Below are positions 35,192 through 45,707 of a DNA stretch of 64,000 nt, in pieces. Made by a program: the position numbers and the translations under genes. A model generated the notes under the pieces. The model was not told the origin of the DNA and did not search any database. It saw only the letters and a list, made by a program, of their open reading frames with translations. Location of the stretch: positions 8,184,001-8,248,000 of the forward strand of contig NZ_CP034539.1 in assembly GCF_003963535.1 (NCBI RefSeq), in the 5' to 3' direction. Position 1 is the first letter of the stretch. Every line of letters begins with the position of its first letter. The DNA is from Streptomyces cyaneochromogenes (GTDB lineage: Bacteria; Actinomycetota; Actinomycetes; Streptomycetales; Streptomycetaceae).

Positions 35192-36730
35192 TTACCGCGC
35201 CTCCTGGTCGCTGTCGGGGATTCGTACGGCCCACGACGGCTGCTCCGCCTTCGGCCGGCCCGCAGCCGTGGCGGTCCCGTTCTGCCGGGTCGGCCGCTCG
35301 CTCCGGCCGCGCAGCGCGGTGTGCGGCCCGTCCCACAGCGTGCCGTCGGTCCGGTCACGCGGATCGGGGTCGATCAGCACCACACCGATCACCGGGATGC
35401 GCTGGTCCGCGAGCTGCCGCGCCACGGTGTGCAGCCATGCGGCGTTGCCGTGTCCGGCACGCACGACGAGCACGGTCCGGGTGCCGAGGTACTGCAGGTC
35501 GGTCCACGCCGTGCCGGGCGCCACCGAGCCGACGCCGATCCGGCGCTCCTGATGCGACATGTCCGCGGCACGCTCGCCGCTGACCACGGTCGGGTCTGCG
35601 GGCTTCGGGCGGCGGCCTGCGAGCTGCAGACGGGGCAGGCCGTCGATGATGACCACCGGCCCGTCCGCCGTCAGTGCCCGGGCGAGGTCCAGGGCGATCA
35701 CACTCGCGCTGCGCGCACAGCCCAGTTCCAGCAGCGACAGCCCTTCCGCGGAGCCGCGCACGGTGCGGGCCAGGGACGTGGTGAGCCGTTCGCGTGCCGC
35801 CCGGGTCCGTCGGCGCTGCCACAGCCCGGCCGGCCGACGGGGCGTGCGGCGCAGCTCGGCGATGACTGAGGCGCCCAGGTTCGCCGCGATCTCCCGGCGC
35901 AGCACGGGGCGGTCCGCCACCACCGAGCCGACGGCGGCCAGCGCGAGCCCGAGAACGAGCCCGAGGACGAGCCCGATCGCGGCGTTGGTGGCAGCGGCCC
36001 TGGGCAGGGAGTGCCGCACCGCGCGCGGAGCGTCCACGATCTGTGTGCCGGCGACGAGCCGGGGTGTGCCCGTGCGCGCCTCTGCCGCGCGCTGGTCGAA
36101 ATCGCTGATCCGCGAGGTGAGTTCGGCCCGGCGGGCGAAGAGCGACTCGAGGTTCGCCGAGCTCTCCGGGCCGCTCTGCGGCGCCCCGTCCTCGATCGCC
36201 CTGTTGACCTCGGCGAGTTCGTCCCGCATGCGGTCACGCTGGTCGAGCAGGGTCTTGGCCTCGGCGTCCGCGGCTTCCCGTATCCGCCGCACATGGTCCG
36301 CGACGAACGCGTCGGCCAGCGCCTTGGCCCGGGCCACCGCTTCCGCGTCGCTGGCACCTGTCGCATTGATCTGCAGCAGGTTGTTGGTCAAGCCGGTCCC
36401 CCCGTAGTCCTCCATGAAGTCCTCAGGTTTTTCCCGGGACTTGAGGGACCGCAGGGCCTTGTCGGCGATCCGCGTGGTCTGCAGCAGCGCGACATCGGTG
36501 CGGATCAGCGTTCCGGGGTCGTTCGGCTGGTCCTCCTGATGCGCCACCAGCACCTTGGTCACCGCGGTGGGCGGCGGGGGCATCAGGACCGCCAGCGCCG
36601 CGCCGACGAGCAGCCCCAGCAGCGCCATGGAACACCACAGGCGGCGGCGCCTGCGCACCGCGACCACCAGTGCCTGCAGATCGATCAGCGGAGCGGCGGC
36701 CGACGACTGCGACGTCGTACTCGTCGTCAC
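35192..36730 (-). CDS. Wzz-like chain-length protein with degenerate BY-kinase-like domain
   Basis: The 512-residue product starts at GTG 36730 (VTTSTTS). Two membrane segments (near 32-50 and 243-267) enclose an extracytoplasmic coiled region with ADAEAKTLLDQRDRMRDELAEV. The cytoplasmic C-terminal part resembles the tyrosine autokinase domain CapB/CpsD: LLELGCARSASVIALDLARAL sits where the Walker A loop should be but has no GKS/T, VVIIDGLP resembles Walker A', and VLVVRAGHGN...IPVIGVVLID matches the closing strand. It is probably an inactive kinase-like partner in polymer length control. It overlaps the second Wzz gene by 4 bp. Confidence 0.83.
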   Translation of the reverse strand: MTTSTTSQSSAAAPLIDLQALVVAVRRRRRLWCSMALLGLLVGAALAVLMPPPPTAVTKVLVAHQEDQPNDPGTLIRTDVALLQTTRIADKALRSLKSREKPEDFMEDYGGTGLTNNLLQINATGASDAEAVARAKALADAFVADHVRRIREAADAEAKTLLDQRDRMRDELAEVNRAIEDGAPQSGPESSANLESLFARRAELTSRISDFDQRAAEARTGTPRLVAGTQIVDAPRAVRHSLPRAAATNAAIGLVLGLVLGLALAAVGSVVADRPVLRREIAANLGASVIAELRRTPRRPAGLWQRRRTRAARERLTTSLARTVRGSAEGLSLLELGCARSASVIALDLARALTADGPVVIIDGLPRLQLAGRRPKPADPTVVSGERAADMSHQERRIGVGSVAPGTAWTDLQYLGTRTVLVVRAGHGNAAWLHTVARQLADQRIPVIGVVLIDPDPRDRTDGTLWDGPHTALRGRSERPTRQNGTATAAGRPKAEQPSWAVRIPDSDQEAR

Positions 36731-38094
36731 CCTGAACCTCCCCTCGCGTCGACGCCGACCGCGATCGGCGGCGCGGCGCCCTCCGGAAGCCGGCCGGCGG
36801 ACCGCGTCGGACGGGCCCGGACCGAGCCGGCGACGACAGCGCCGACGACCTCATGCCCCGCGTCCGCACACGCCTCGGCGATGCCGGCGAGCTCCTCCGC
36901 GGTCCAGCTGCCCGCGCTGAGCGCTACCAGGACACCGGACTCGTTGTCGCGGTCCGGCACCATCGGCTGGGACACCGAAACACCCACGACCCGCAGCAGC
37001 GGATCTCTCTCGGCCTCGACGGCGAGCTGCCCCGCGGCCCGGCGGGCGATCTCGTCGCCGTCGGGGACGACGACCAGCAGTCGCCGGGGGGCAGGCAGTT
37101 GGTCCCGAAGGCGGGCGCACACCCGCCGGTAGCGGATCTGCCTGCCGGCCTCGTCGCCGGAGAACTGCGGGGTCGGTATGTCCCATCGGATGTCGACGCC
37201 CAGCAGCCGGCGGATCCGGGCCGCCCGCGGGTCACGGTCTTCCGGCCGGTGCGCGGTCCGTTCATCGAGTACGTCGACGGTACCCAGCAGCGCCGAGCCC
37301 AGTGCCGCGGCGATCTCCGGTTCGGTGCGCAGTCGGCGGCTCACCCGCGCGGCGGCGAGATGACCGACGACCGCGACCAGGAAGAACAGCAGCGCCCCGG
37401 CGACGATGAGCTGCGTCCTCGTCGGCGGTGCCTCGCCGGTCGGCCGCGCCGCCGGGCCCATCACGACCATGTTGGCCTCGTTGGTAGCCGGGTCGGCCTG
37501 CTCCAGCTTGTCCATGGCCTCCTGCAGGGTGGTGCGCAGCTTCGCGAGCTCGGCGCGGCCCTGCACGCTCTCCACGGTCCGCCCCGGATCGGCCGCCTCC
37601 GCGAGGTCGGTGATACGGCGGCTGGTCTCCTCCACCCTCTTGCGCAGCGCCTCGGGCGCCTCCGCTTCGGGGTCGGTGCCGTCGCCCGCGATCCGCGCGG
37701 CGAATGCGACGAACTCCTTGGCCACCTGGTCGGAGAGCTGCTGCGCGCGCTTCGGGGTGTCGGCGGTACCCGAGATCTTGATGATGTTCCCGTCGGCGGC
37801 CTCGGCGCTCACCCGGTCCCGCAGCTCGCTGCCGCCGACCCCGGTCCAGCCGAGCGTGGCGGCCGCGCGGTCGACCACCACAGAACTGGTCGCGACCTCC
37901 GCCTGGGTCAGCAGCTCGCGTTCCTCCCACGCCCCTGGCAGCAGTACCGATGCCGACGTCGTGTAACGCGGGGGGAACAGCAAAGAGGTGCCGTAGCCGA
38001 CGAGCGCACCCACCAGAGCGAGGATGGTGAGCAGCCGTCGGCGCCGACGGATAATCCGGCCGATCGTGACCAGCCGTATCGTGTCATCGCTCAA
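36727..38094 (-). CDS. Second Wzz-like chain-length protein
   Basis: The 455-residue product starts at TTG 38094, overlapping the glycosyltransferase stop. It has a membrane segment near residue 20-36 (LLTILALVGALVGYGTSLLF), a PPRYTTSASVLL segment typical of Wzz N-termini, a coiled external region, and a second membrane segment near 230-248 (LIVAGALLFFLVAVVGHLAAA). The cytoplasmic tail again resembles a nucleotide-binding domain without a Walker A motif (RRLLVVVPDGDEIARRAAGQL). The tandem pair suggests the two proteins form a complex setting chain length. Confidence 0.8.
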   Translation of the reverse strand: MSDDTIRLVTIGRIIRRRRRLLTILALVGALVGYGTSLLFPPRYTTSASVLLPGAWEERELLTQAEVATSSVVVDRAAATLGWTGVGGSELRDRVSAEAADGNIIKISGTADTPKRAQQLSDQVAKEFVAFAARIAGDGTDPEAEAPEALRKRVEETSRRITDLAEAADPGRTVESVQGRAELAKLRTTLQEAMDKLEQADPATNEANMVVMGPAARPTGEAPPTRTQLIVAGALLFFLVAVVGHLAAARVSRRLRTEPEIAAALGSALLGTVDVLDERTAHRPEDRDPRAARIRRLLGVDIRWDIPTPQFSGDEAGRQIRYRRVCARLRDQLPAPRRLLVVVPDGDEIARRAAGQLAVEAERDPLLRVVGVSVSQPMVPDRDNESGVLVALSAGSWTAEELAGIAEACADAGHEVVGAVVAGSVRARPTRSAGRLPEGAAPPIAVGVDARGGSG

Positions 38095-39345
38095 CGACGC
38101 GGCCTCTTCCCTGCCCGTTTCGGGTCGCCCGCCGACACCGCGGCGCGGTCACGGCAGGCGGCGGCGTAGGCGGCGAGCAGCGCAGCCTGCGAGTTCCGCC
38201 AGGAGAGCGGCCCGCTGATCCGCTCCTGGCCGATCTTGCCCATCCGGGCCCGCTCCTCCGGATCGTCCAGCAACAGCGCGACGAGCCGGGCGAATTCGGC
38301 CTCGTCGTTGGCGGGCGCGTAGACGGCGGCGTCACCGGCGGAGACCCGCGCCTCCCGCAGGTCGAACGAGACGATCGGCCGGCCCATCACCATGTACTCC
38401 AGGACCTTGTTCATGGTCGACACGTCGTTGAGCGGATTGCGCGGGTCGGGGGAGAGGCACACGTCCGCGGTGGACAGGTAGCGCACCAGGTCGGCGTCCG
38501 GGATGCGCCCGGTGAACTGCACCCGGTCCGCGAGCCCGAGCCGCCGGGACAGCTCCACCATCGCGTCGAACGCGTCGCCGGCGCCGACGAACACCGCATG
38601 CCAGTCGGTCCGCCCGAGTTCGTCGCGCAGCTTCGCCAGGGCCCGCAAGGCGTAGTCGACACCGTCCTGCGGTCCCATGACGCCGAGGTAGCACAGCAGA
38701 TGAGGCTTGCCGCGCTTCAACTCCGGCTCGGGCGGCACCGGATGGAAGCGGTCGATGTCGGGCGCGCTGCGTACGACGAAGACGTCCTCCGGCCGAAGAC
38801 CGCCCCGGTGCAGTGCGACGTCCCGGTAGCTCTCGTTCGTGGCGAGCACGACGTCCGCGGCCCGGTAGGTCCGCCGCTCCAGCGCGCACACGGCCCGGTA
38901 GAGCAGATCCTTGCCCCGGCCGAACCGGGAGAGATACAGCTCGGGCACCAGGTCGTGCTGGTCGAACACGAACCGCGCGCCGCGCCGCTTCATCCACAGC
39001 GCGGGCAGGAACAGCAGGTCGGGCGGATTGCAGGCGTGGACCACGTCGACCGGGCCGACCTTGCGGGCCAGCCGGACCGTGTGCCACAACGCCGAACCGT
39101 ACTCCCGCAGGTAGCCGCGCGGCCCTCCGGTGGCCGCGCGCAACGGGTAGCGGTGGATCCGCACCCCGTCGATCACCGCCTCCGACTCCGTGTCCCGCTT
39201 CTCCCCCCGGGGACAGATGACGTGCACCTCCCAGCCCGCGTCGCGCAGCGTCGTGCACTCCTGCCACACCCGCCGGTCGAACGGCACCGACAGGTTCTCC
39301 ACCAGAATCAGCGCGCGACGGGCAGGCCCGTCGCCGCCGGCTGTC

Positions 39346-40671
<1,326 letters not shown>

Positions 40672-40744
40672 GACCCGTTCCTCCCCCCAGGCAGACCCTT
40701 GCGGCCTGCCGTCCGCGCGCCGACCCGACGGCGCCCCCCGCACA

Positions 40745-42223
40745 TCAGTAGGCCCCCTGCCCGTAGAGCACCGCACGCAGCGTCTTCCACAAGATCACTG
40801 TGTCCAGGGCGAGCGACCAGTCCTCCACGTACCGCAGGTCCAGCCGGACCGCCTCCTCCCACGACAGGTCGCTGCGTCCGCTGATCTGCCACAGGCCGGT
40901 GAGTCCGGGCTTGACCAGCAGCCGCCGCCGGATGTCCGGGCCGTACGCGGCAGACTCCTCCGGTAACGGAGGCCGCGGGCCGACGAGCGACATCGATCCG
41001 GTGAGTACGTTGAAAAGCTGCGGGAGTTCGTCGATCGAGTACCGGCGCAGCACTGCTCCCACCCGGGTCACCCGCGGATCCCGGCGGAGCTTGAACAGCA
41101 GCCCTGCGCCCTCGTTGCGGTCGGCCAGCTCAGCACGTGCCCCGTGAGCACCGGCGACCATGGTGCGGAACTTGAGAATGGTGAACTCGCGGCCGCCCTT
41201 GCCGACCCTGCGCTGGCGGTAGAACACCCCGCCCCGACTGTCCATCAGCACGAGCAGCCCCACGAGCACCATCAGGGGCGCGAACAGCATCAGCAGGATC
41301 GCCGCGCCCATCCGGTCGACGACCGCCTTGACCGCCCGGCGGCCCCCGGTGAAGGTCGGCATGCTGACCCGCAGCAGCGGGATCCCGAGCACCGCGTCGA
41401 TGTGCAGCCGAGGGCCGGCCACCTCCATCAGTACGGGGGCCACGACCATCTCGGTGTCGCTGCCTTCGAGGTTCCAGGCCAGCCGCTGCAGCCGGTCCGG
41501 CGACCAGTGCGCGTCCGGGGTGACCGCGACGACACGGTAGCCGTCGTGGCGGACGTGCTTGGCGACGTCCGTCAGTCGGCCGACGACCCGCACTCCCTCC
41601 AGTTTGTCCCCGTCGACGCCGCGACCGTCCGTCGTGCACACCCCGTCCACCCGCCAGCCGAGGTGCGGGAACTTGCGGGTCCGGATGATCAGGTCGCGCA
41701 CGGTGGCCGGGCTACCGGCAGCGAGCACCGGTCTCAAGCACCGTCCTTCCTTGCGCTGTTTGTGCAGCCAGAGGCGGAGCAGATACCGCTCGGTCATGGT
41801 GACCAGCGCGATCGCGGGAATCGCGACGAAGATCCAGAGCTTGATGTTGCGCGAAGTGAGGGCGATCCCGCCGAGCGCCAGCACGACGGTCGCCGCGAAC
41901 AGTGAGCGTCCGAGCCGACGGAATTCCTCGGCGCCCTGGCCGAGAACGGCCGGAGCCCACGCCCGGCCCACCGCAAGAGCCCCCAGCACCAGCAGCTCGG
42001 TGCAGAAGGCGAGAATCACCCACTTCTCATGCCAGTTGGCCGCGTCCCGGGCCCCGAAGAAGTTGCCGATCGCCGCCACCACGGTGGCGGTGGCCACGGT
42101 GTCGCTGATGATCACGGTACGGCGGTACCGCTGCTCCCAGTCGATCGCGGGCCGGCTGATCGCCCCGTTCGCCAGATGCCCGCGCTCCGACGGAAACGGG
42201 CTGACTAATCCCCCTTGCCGCAC
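40745..42223 (-). CDS. Polyprenyl glycosylphosphotransferase (priming enzyme of the exopolysaccharide)
   Basis: The 492-residue protein starts at GTG 42223. Four membrane helices (near 35-135) precede a CoA-binding-like cytoplasmic domain, then a fifth helix with AAILLMLFAPLMVLVGLL and the bacterial sugar transferase domain: FYRQRRVGKGGREFTILKFRTM, DELPQLFNVLTGSMSLVGPRPPLPEE and KPGLTGLWQISGRSDL. It transfers a sugar-1-phosphate from a nucleotide sugar to undecaprenyl phosphate and starts repeat-unit assembly. It is the first gene of the long minus-strand operon, and the promoter should lie in the region just upstream. Confidence 0.92.
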   Translation of the reverse strand: MRQGGLVSPFPSERGHLANGAISRPAIDWEQRYRRTVIISDTVATATVVAAIGNFFGARDAANWHEKWVILAFCTELLVLGALAVGRAWAPAVLGQGAEEFRRLGRSLFAATVVLALGGIALTSRNIKLWIFVAIPAIALVTMTERYLLRLWLHKQRKEGRCLRPVLAAGSPATVRDLIIRTRKFPHLGWRVDGVCTTDGRGVDGDKLEGVRVVGRLTDVAKHVRHDGYRVVAVTPDAHWSPDRLQRLAWNLEGSDTEMVVAPVLMEVAGPRLHIDAVLGIPLLRVSMPTFTGGRRAVKAVVDRMGAAILLMLFAPLMVLVGLLVLMDSRGGVFYRQRRVGKGGREFTILKFRTMVAGAHGARAELADRNEGAGLLFKLRRDPRVTRVGAVLRRYSIDELPQLFNVLTGSMSLVGPRPPLPEESAAYGPDIRRRLLVKPGLTGLWQISGRSDLSWEEAVRLDLRYVEDWSLALDTVILWKTLRAVLYGQGAY

Positions 42224-42856
42224 AGAACCCCCCAGGTTCCCAGTGGTTCGACGTGTTCGCCCAACCCTGTTTCTCCCGACAGGAGGCCCCCGCCCCCCGC
42301 GCCGCGCTGTTCCTCCCCGTGGGATGCCCCCGCCTCCCCGCGTATGGCGTCCCGGCTACTTCAGACCTACTGGACACCCCACCCTGGCGGCAGCACGAAC
42401 ATGGCCGGCCAGGCCCTCGAGGTGCGTGGGAACCCGTCGAAACCCCGGATGCTCCCCGCATCCAAGGCCCCTCCCGGGCCAAGAATTGATCACCCCCACG
42501 TCTGGCGCCGGGGGTGCGACTGCTGGCTTTCCGTAGCGCCGGACCTATAGATCATTAATGGTCGCCTCGTGATCGAACAGCTGAAGCACGGTCAATCTAG
42601 AGCATCGGGGCCAGTGTGTAGAGAGGGTGTGTGTAATTTGTGCTTAACCTTTGAGAATTGATCCATCGATCGGCCACCACCCAGGGGCGCAATGTCGCCA
42701 CCACCCGCTCCAACAGCCCGCCCGACCCCGGGCACGGCCCGGTAGAACCGGTGTCACACGGCGGGGGAGGGGGTGAGGGCTGCCGCTTCGGCGCATGGGT
42801 CCGGCTGGTCCGCCGAGGCCGACGGGCAAGGCGACTACGGTGTTTTGAGGACATGT
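42224..42856. other. Gene-free control region between the exopolysaccharide and lasso operons
   Basis: This 633-bp interval has an AT-richer part at 42541-42672, unusual in this window, and probably holds the exopolysaccharide promoter. A near-perfect inverted repeat, GATCATTAATGGTC at 42550-42563 (one mismatch), could be an operator. I could not assign -35 and -10 boxes. No convincing gene is present. Confidence 0.5.
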
Positions 42857-42890
42857 AAGGGCAGGCACGCGCGTTACGCGTCCTGCCCTT
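42857..42890. terminator. Strong hairpin downstream of the lasso operon
   Basis: Arms AAGGGCAGG and CCTGCCCTT plus inner arms ACGCG and CGCGT form a 14-bp stem with one bulged C and the loop CGTTA. There is no T-tract on either strand. Its place 125 bp past the last lasso gene fits a terminator. Confidence 0.6.
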
Positions 42891-42896
42891 GGCCGA

Positions 42897-43019
42897 CGGT
42901 GCGAGCAGTACCGCCGTGTCGTCGGCGACCTGTCCGAAAACATCGGCGAACGGATCTACGTCGAGGTCGTCGACAATGCGACGGGCGGCTGGGGCCGAGG
43001 GACAGGGCCGGACTTCAAC
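42897..43019 (+). pseudogene. Glycoside hydrolase family 32-like C-terminal remnant
   Basis: About 41 codons read RRVVGDLSENIGERIYVEVV followed by DNATGGWG. This resembles the segment W-D-L-S...VVDNATGGWGH found in levanase/fructosidase-type secreted enzymes. Nothing upstream or downstream continues the gene, and the 3' end overlaps the end of the opposite-strand exporter gene. It is a decayed fragment. Confidence 0.5.
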
Positions 43020-44934
43020 CGGTCGCCCCCGCGCCGTCGCCGCTTGCGGTGACCCCGCCCGGACGGAGCATCTGGCTCGCGGCCAGCTCGCGATAGAGGG
43101 CGCTGCCGGTCAGCAGTTCCTCGTGGCGGCCGGCGGCGGTGGTGCGGCCGTCGTGCAGCACCACGATGTGGTCGGCGTGCTGCACGGTCGACAGGCGGTG
43201 CGCGATGACCAGCAGGGCGCATTCCTGGGCGACGTCCTTCATGACGCCGATGAGCGCCGATTCATTGATCGCGTCGAGGTGGGAGGTGGGCTCGTCCAGC
43301 AGGAGCAGCGAGGGGCGCGCCAGCAACGCGCGGGCGACGGCGACACGTTGGCGTTCGCCACCGGAGAGGGTGCTGCCGTGTTCGCCGACGACGGTGTCCA
43401 GACCGCCGGGCAACCGGGCGACGACCTCTTCGAGCCGGGCCAGTTCCATGACGCGCCGGATCTCCGCTTCCGTGGCGTCGGGCACGGCGTAGGCGATGTT
43501 GTCGCGCAGGGTGCCGTGGACGACGTGGGCGTTCTGGTCGACGACGGCGATGCGTCGGCGGCAGGCGTCACGGGTGAGTTCGGTGGCGGGCCGCCCGTCG
43601 AAGAGCACGGTGCCGGCGTCCGGCTCGTAGAACCTCGCCACCAGGGCGAACACGGTGCTCTTGCCAGCTCCCGACCGGCCCACCAGTGCCACGTGCTGAC
43701 GGTGCGCCACGGTGAACGAAACGCCGCGCAGGACCGGCCGTTCGGGGTCGTAGCCGAAGCGGACGTCGCGCAGGGCGAGGGCGGCCTGCTCAGGGGTGGG
43801 CTGATCAGAGGCGGACTGTTCGGGGGTGGCGGACGGCCTTGCCGGCTGCGGCGTGTGTGCGTGAACTCCCGGCACCAGCGGTGCACTCGGCTCCACCGGC
43901 AGGCCGAGCGCCTCCTCGATGCGCCGGTAGGCGCCCATCCCGCGTTGGATGAGGCCCACGGCACGGAACACGGAGGACAGCGGCAGGACGAGGTACGAGG
44001 CGTACAGCAGGAAGGCGACCAGGTCGCCGAGGGAGCCGGCGTGGCCGTTGACGCGCAGACCGCCCACCACCAGGACGATGAGGAAGGAGCCCTGCACGGC
44101 GAGTTCCACGGCGGGGCTCATGACCGAGGCGAGCTTCGCGGTGCGTACCCCCGCGCCGTAGGCAGCCTCGACACGTGCGCCGATACCCGCCGCCTCGCGC
44201 TCCTCGGCACGATGCACGCGGACCATCGGCAGGGCGTCGAGGGCGCGTGCGAGGTCGGCGGCGATGGCACCGACCGAGTCCTGCATACGTTCGGAAGCGC
44301 ATCGGATTCCCGTGAGCAGCGAGGCGACGACCACGGACGCCGCGGCCACGGTGCCGGCGACCAGGAGCAGCAGCAGAGGGTCGAGCCACGCCATGAGGAC
44401 GATCGCCCCGGCGGCGACAAGGCTTCCCGTCACCAGATCGACGAGGGCCTGCGACACGACCTCCCGGAGCACGGTGGTGTCGGTGGTCACCCGGGAGATG
44501 AGGTCGCCGCCCCGGTGACGGCCGTACTCCCTCATCTCCAGCCGGAGCAGCCGCCCCACCAGCCCGTGCCGGAGCTGTCGTACGACGCCTTCGCCCATCC
44601 GCTCCAGAAGGAAGCGCCCCACGGATCCCGTCGCCGCCTCTGCGACGAACAGCGCCCCGAGGAGCGCCAGCAGCGGCCAGATGACCTGCCCGCGGCCGCT
44701 CGCGTCCACGACGTGCTTGGCCACGAGCGGCTGGGCCAGTCCCAGGGCGGAGGCCACGAGGGTCAGCACGGTGGCGACGGCGATGGCACCCCGGTGCCCG
44801 GCGGTGAGCCGGTACATCGTGGCCACCGCCGCCCGGGTGGACCTGTCACCGTCGGCGACCGCGGCTCGGCCGTCGTGCGGTTCGGTGGGGCCGGTCGGAT
44901 GAGTCGTGCCGTGGGGATCGGTCGTGGCGGTCAT
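43015..44934 (-). CDS. Lasso peptide ABC exporter (fused permease and ATPase)
   Basis: The 639-residue protein has an ABC exporter membrane domain (about 35-330, six helices) and an ATPase domain with Walker A LVGRSGAGKST, Q-loop VVDQNAHVVHGTL, signature LSGGERQR and Walker B LLLLDEP. A Pro/Ala/Thr linker of about 35 residues separates the domains. It starts at ATG 44934 and overlaps the B2 gene by 4 bp, so it is the D protein of the lasso operon, responsible for export and probably self-protection. Confidence 0.92.
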   Translation of the reverse strand: MTATTDPHGTTHPTGPTEPHDGRAAVADGDRSTRAAVATMYRLTAGHRGAIAVATVLTLVASALGLAQPLVAKHVVDASGRGQVIWPLLALLGALFVAEAATGSVGRFLLERMGEGVVRQLRHGLVGRLLRLEMREYGRHRGGDLISRVTTDTTVLREVVSQALVDLVTGSLVAAGAIVLMAWLDPLLLLLVAGTVAAASVVVASLLTGIRCASERMQDSVGAIAADLARALDALPMVRVHRAEEREAAGIGARVEAAYGAGVRTAKLASVMSPAVELAVQGSFLIVLVVGGLRVNGHAGSLGDLVAFLLYASYLVLPLSSVFRAVGLIQRGMGAYRRIEEALGLPVEPSAPLVPGVHAHTPQPARPSATPEQSASDQPTPEQAALALRDVRFGYDPERPVLRGVSFTVAHRQHVALVGRSGAGKSTVFALVARFYEPDAGTVLFDGRPATELTRDACRRRIAVVDQNAHVVHGTLRDNIAYAVPDATEAEIRRVMELARLEEVVARLPGGLDTVVGEHGSTLSGGERQRVAVARALLARPSLLLLDEPTSHLDAINESALIGVMKDVAQECALLVIAHRLSTVQHADHIVVLHDGRTTAAGRHEELLTGSALYRELAASQMLRPGGVTASGDGAGATG

Positions 44935-45368
44935 CGGTCCGACGGTCGGGACAGCGCGCCGACGGTCACCAGCGGGGTGAAGTAGCCCTCCGGCACACCC
45001 TCGCCGACGGGCCGGCCTTCGGCCTCGATCCAGGCGTGCGCGGTGAAGGGCGGTACGACGCGTACGCCGGTGCACCAGGTCGGCCAGGTCCCGCCGAGCC
45101 GGCACAGCAACGCGGCCCCCAGCGAGCGCGGCAGGCACCCCTTCGGTCCGGCGCAGCGCAGGCTGGCCGCGCACATGGCGTCGCGGGCGGCCTGGGCCTG
45201 CGCGGTGGTGGCGGGTGCGGCACCGCGCCGCAGGACGCCGAGGACGGTGCGGATGTGACGGGGCGGCAGGAGGGCGAGGGCGACGGCGGGCAACAGGACG
45301 AGGTGGGCGGCCAGGCGTCGGGCCAGGGGCACACCGGTGGGCCGCTCCAGCGCGCTGGGTGTCGTCAT
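44931..45368 (-). CDS. Lasso peptide leader peptidase (B2 protein)
   Basis: The 145-residue protein is a stand-alone transglutaminase-like cysteine protease of the lasso B2 type. Cys78 in KGCLPRSLGAALLCR and His111 in FTAHAWIEAEG are the catalytic pair. At +12 from the His, where McjB-type enzymes have the third triad residue Asp, this protein has Glu123. It cuts the precursor leader after the Thr-Gly junction. It lies between B1 and the exporter with 4-bp overlaps on both sides. Confidence 0.9.
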   Translation of the reverse strand: MTTPSALERPTGVPLARRLAAHLVLLPAVALALLPPRHIRTVLGVLRRGAAPATTAQAQAARDAMCAASLRCAGPKGCLPRSLGAALLCRLGGTWPTWCTGVRVVPPFTAHAWIEAEGRPVGEGVPEGYFTPLVTVGALSRPSDR

Positions 45369-45619
45369 GAGGCGAGCCCCGACCTGCGCAGCTCCCCCAC
45401 GAGCGTCTCGACATCCTGCAACGCCTGCGCCTGGTCGATGTCGAACTCCCGGACCAGGGCGGCGGCCGCCTCCGACTCCTCGCCGCCGGCGAGCAGCGTC
45501 CGCACCACCAAGGTGGCGGTCGGATTCAACTCCCAGTATTCGCCGGCGCGTTCGTCCAGCAGCACCGTGCCGTAGTCGGTCTCGGCCGTGGAGACGTTGT
45601 CACCGAACCGCAGGGGCAT
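45365..45619 (-). CDS. Lasso peptide leader-binding protein (B1, PqqD-like RRE)
   Basis: The 84-residue PqqD-like protein has the winged-helix RiPP recognition element pattern: DYGTVLLDERAGEYWELNPTA, then VVRTLLAGGEESEAAAAL and DVETLVGELRRSGL. In lasso systems it binds the precursor leader, in particular the Tyr-Pro-Leu-Gly-Phe positions, and presents it to B2. ATG 45619 was chosen; the frame is open upstream through a short repeat array that is probably untranslated. Confidence 0.92.
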   Translation of the reverse strand: MPLRFGDNVSTAETDYGTVLLDERAGEYWELNPTATLVVRTLLAGGEESEAAAALVREFDIDQAQALQDVETLVGELRRSGLAS

Positions 45620-45632
45620 ATGAGGGCCTTTC

Positions 45633-45692
45633 TGACGTGCCTGACGTGCCTGACGTGGCTGACGTGTGTGACGTGTCTGACGTCTTCTGACG
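45633..45692. repeat. 9-bp tandem repeat between the lasso C and B1 genes
   Basis: Units close to TGACGTGCC start at 45633, 45642, 45651, 45660 and 45669, then a 10-bp variant at 45678 and a partial unit at 45688. The array fills most of the 88-bp gap between the cyclase stop and the B1 start. Confidence 0.9.
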
Positions 45693-45707
45693 AGGGGACG
45701 TGGTTGG

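Noticed and set aside
45633..45692. N-terminal extension of the B1 protein through the 9-bp repeats
   Set aside because: The frame is open, but the ATG at 45619 gives the normal PqqD-like length and the extension would be low-complexity Arg/Gln repeats.
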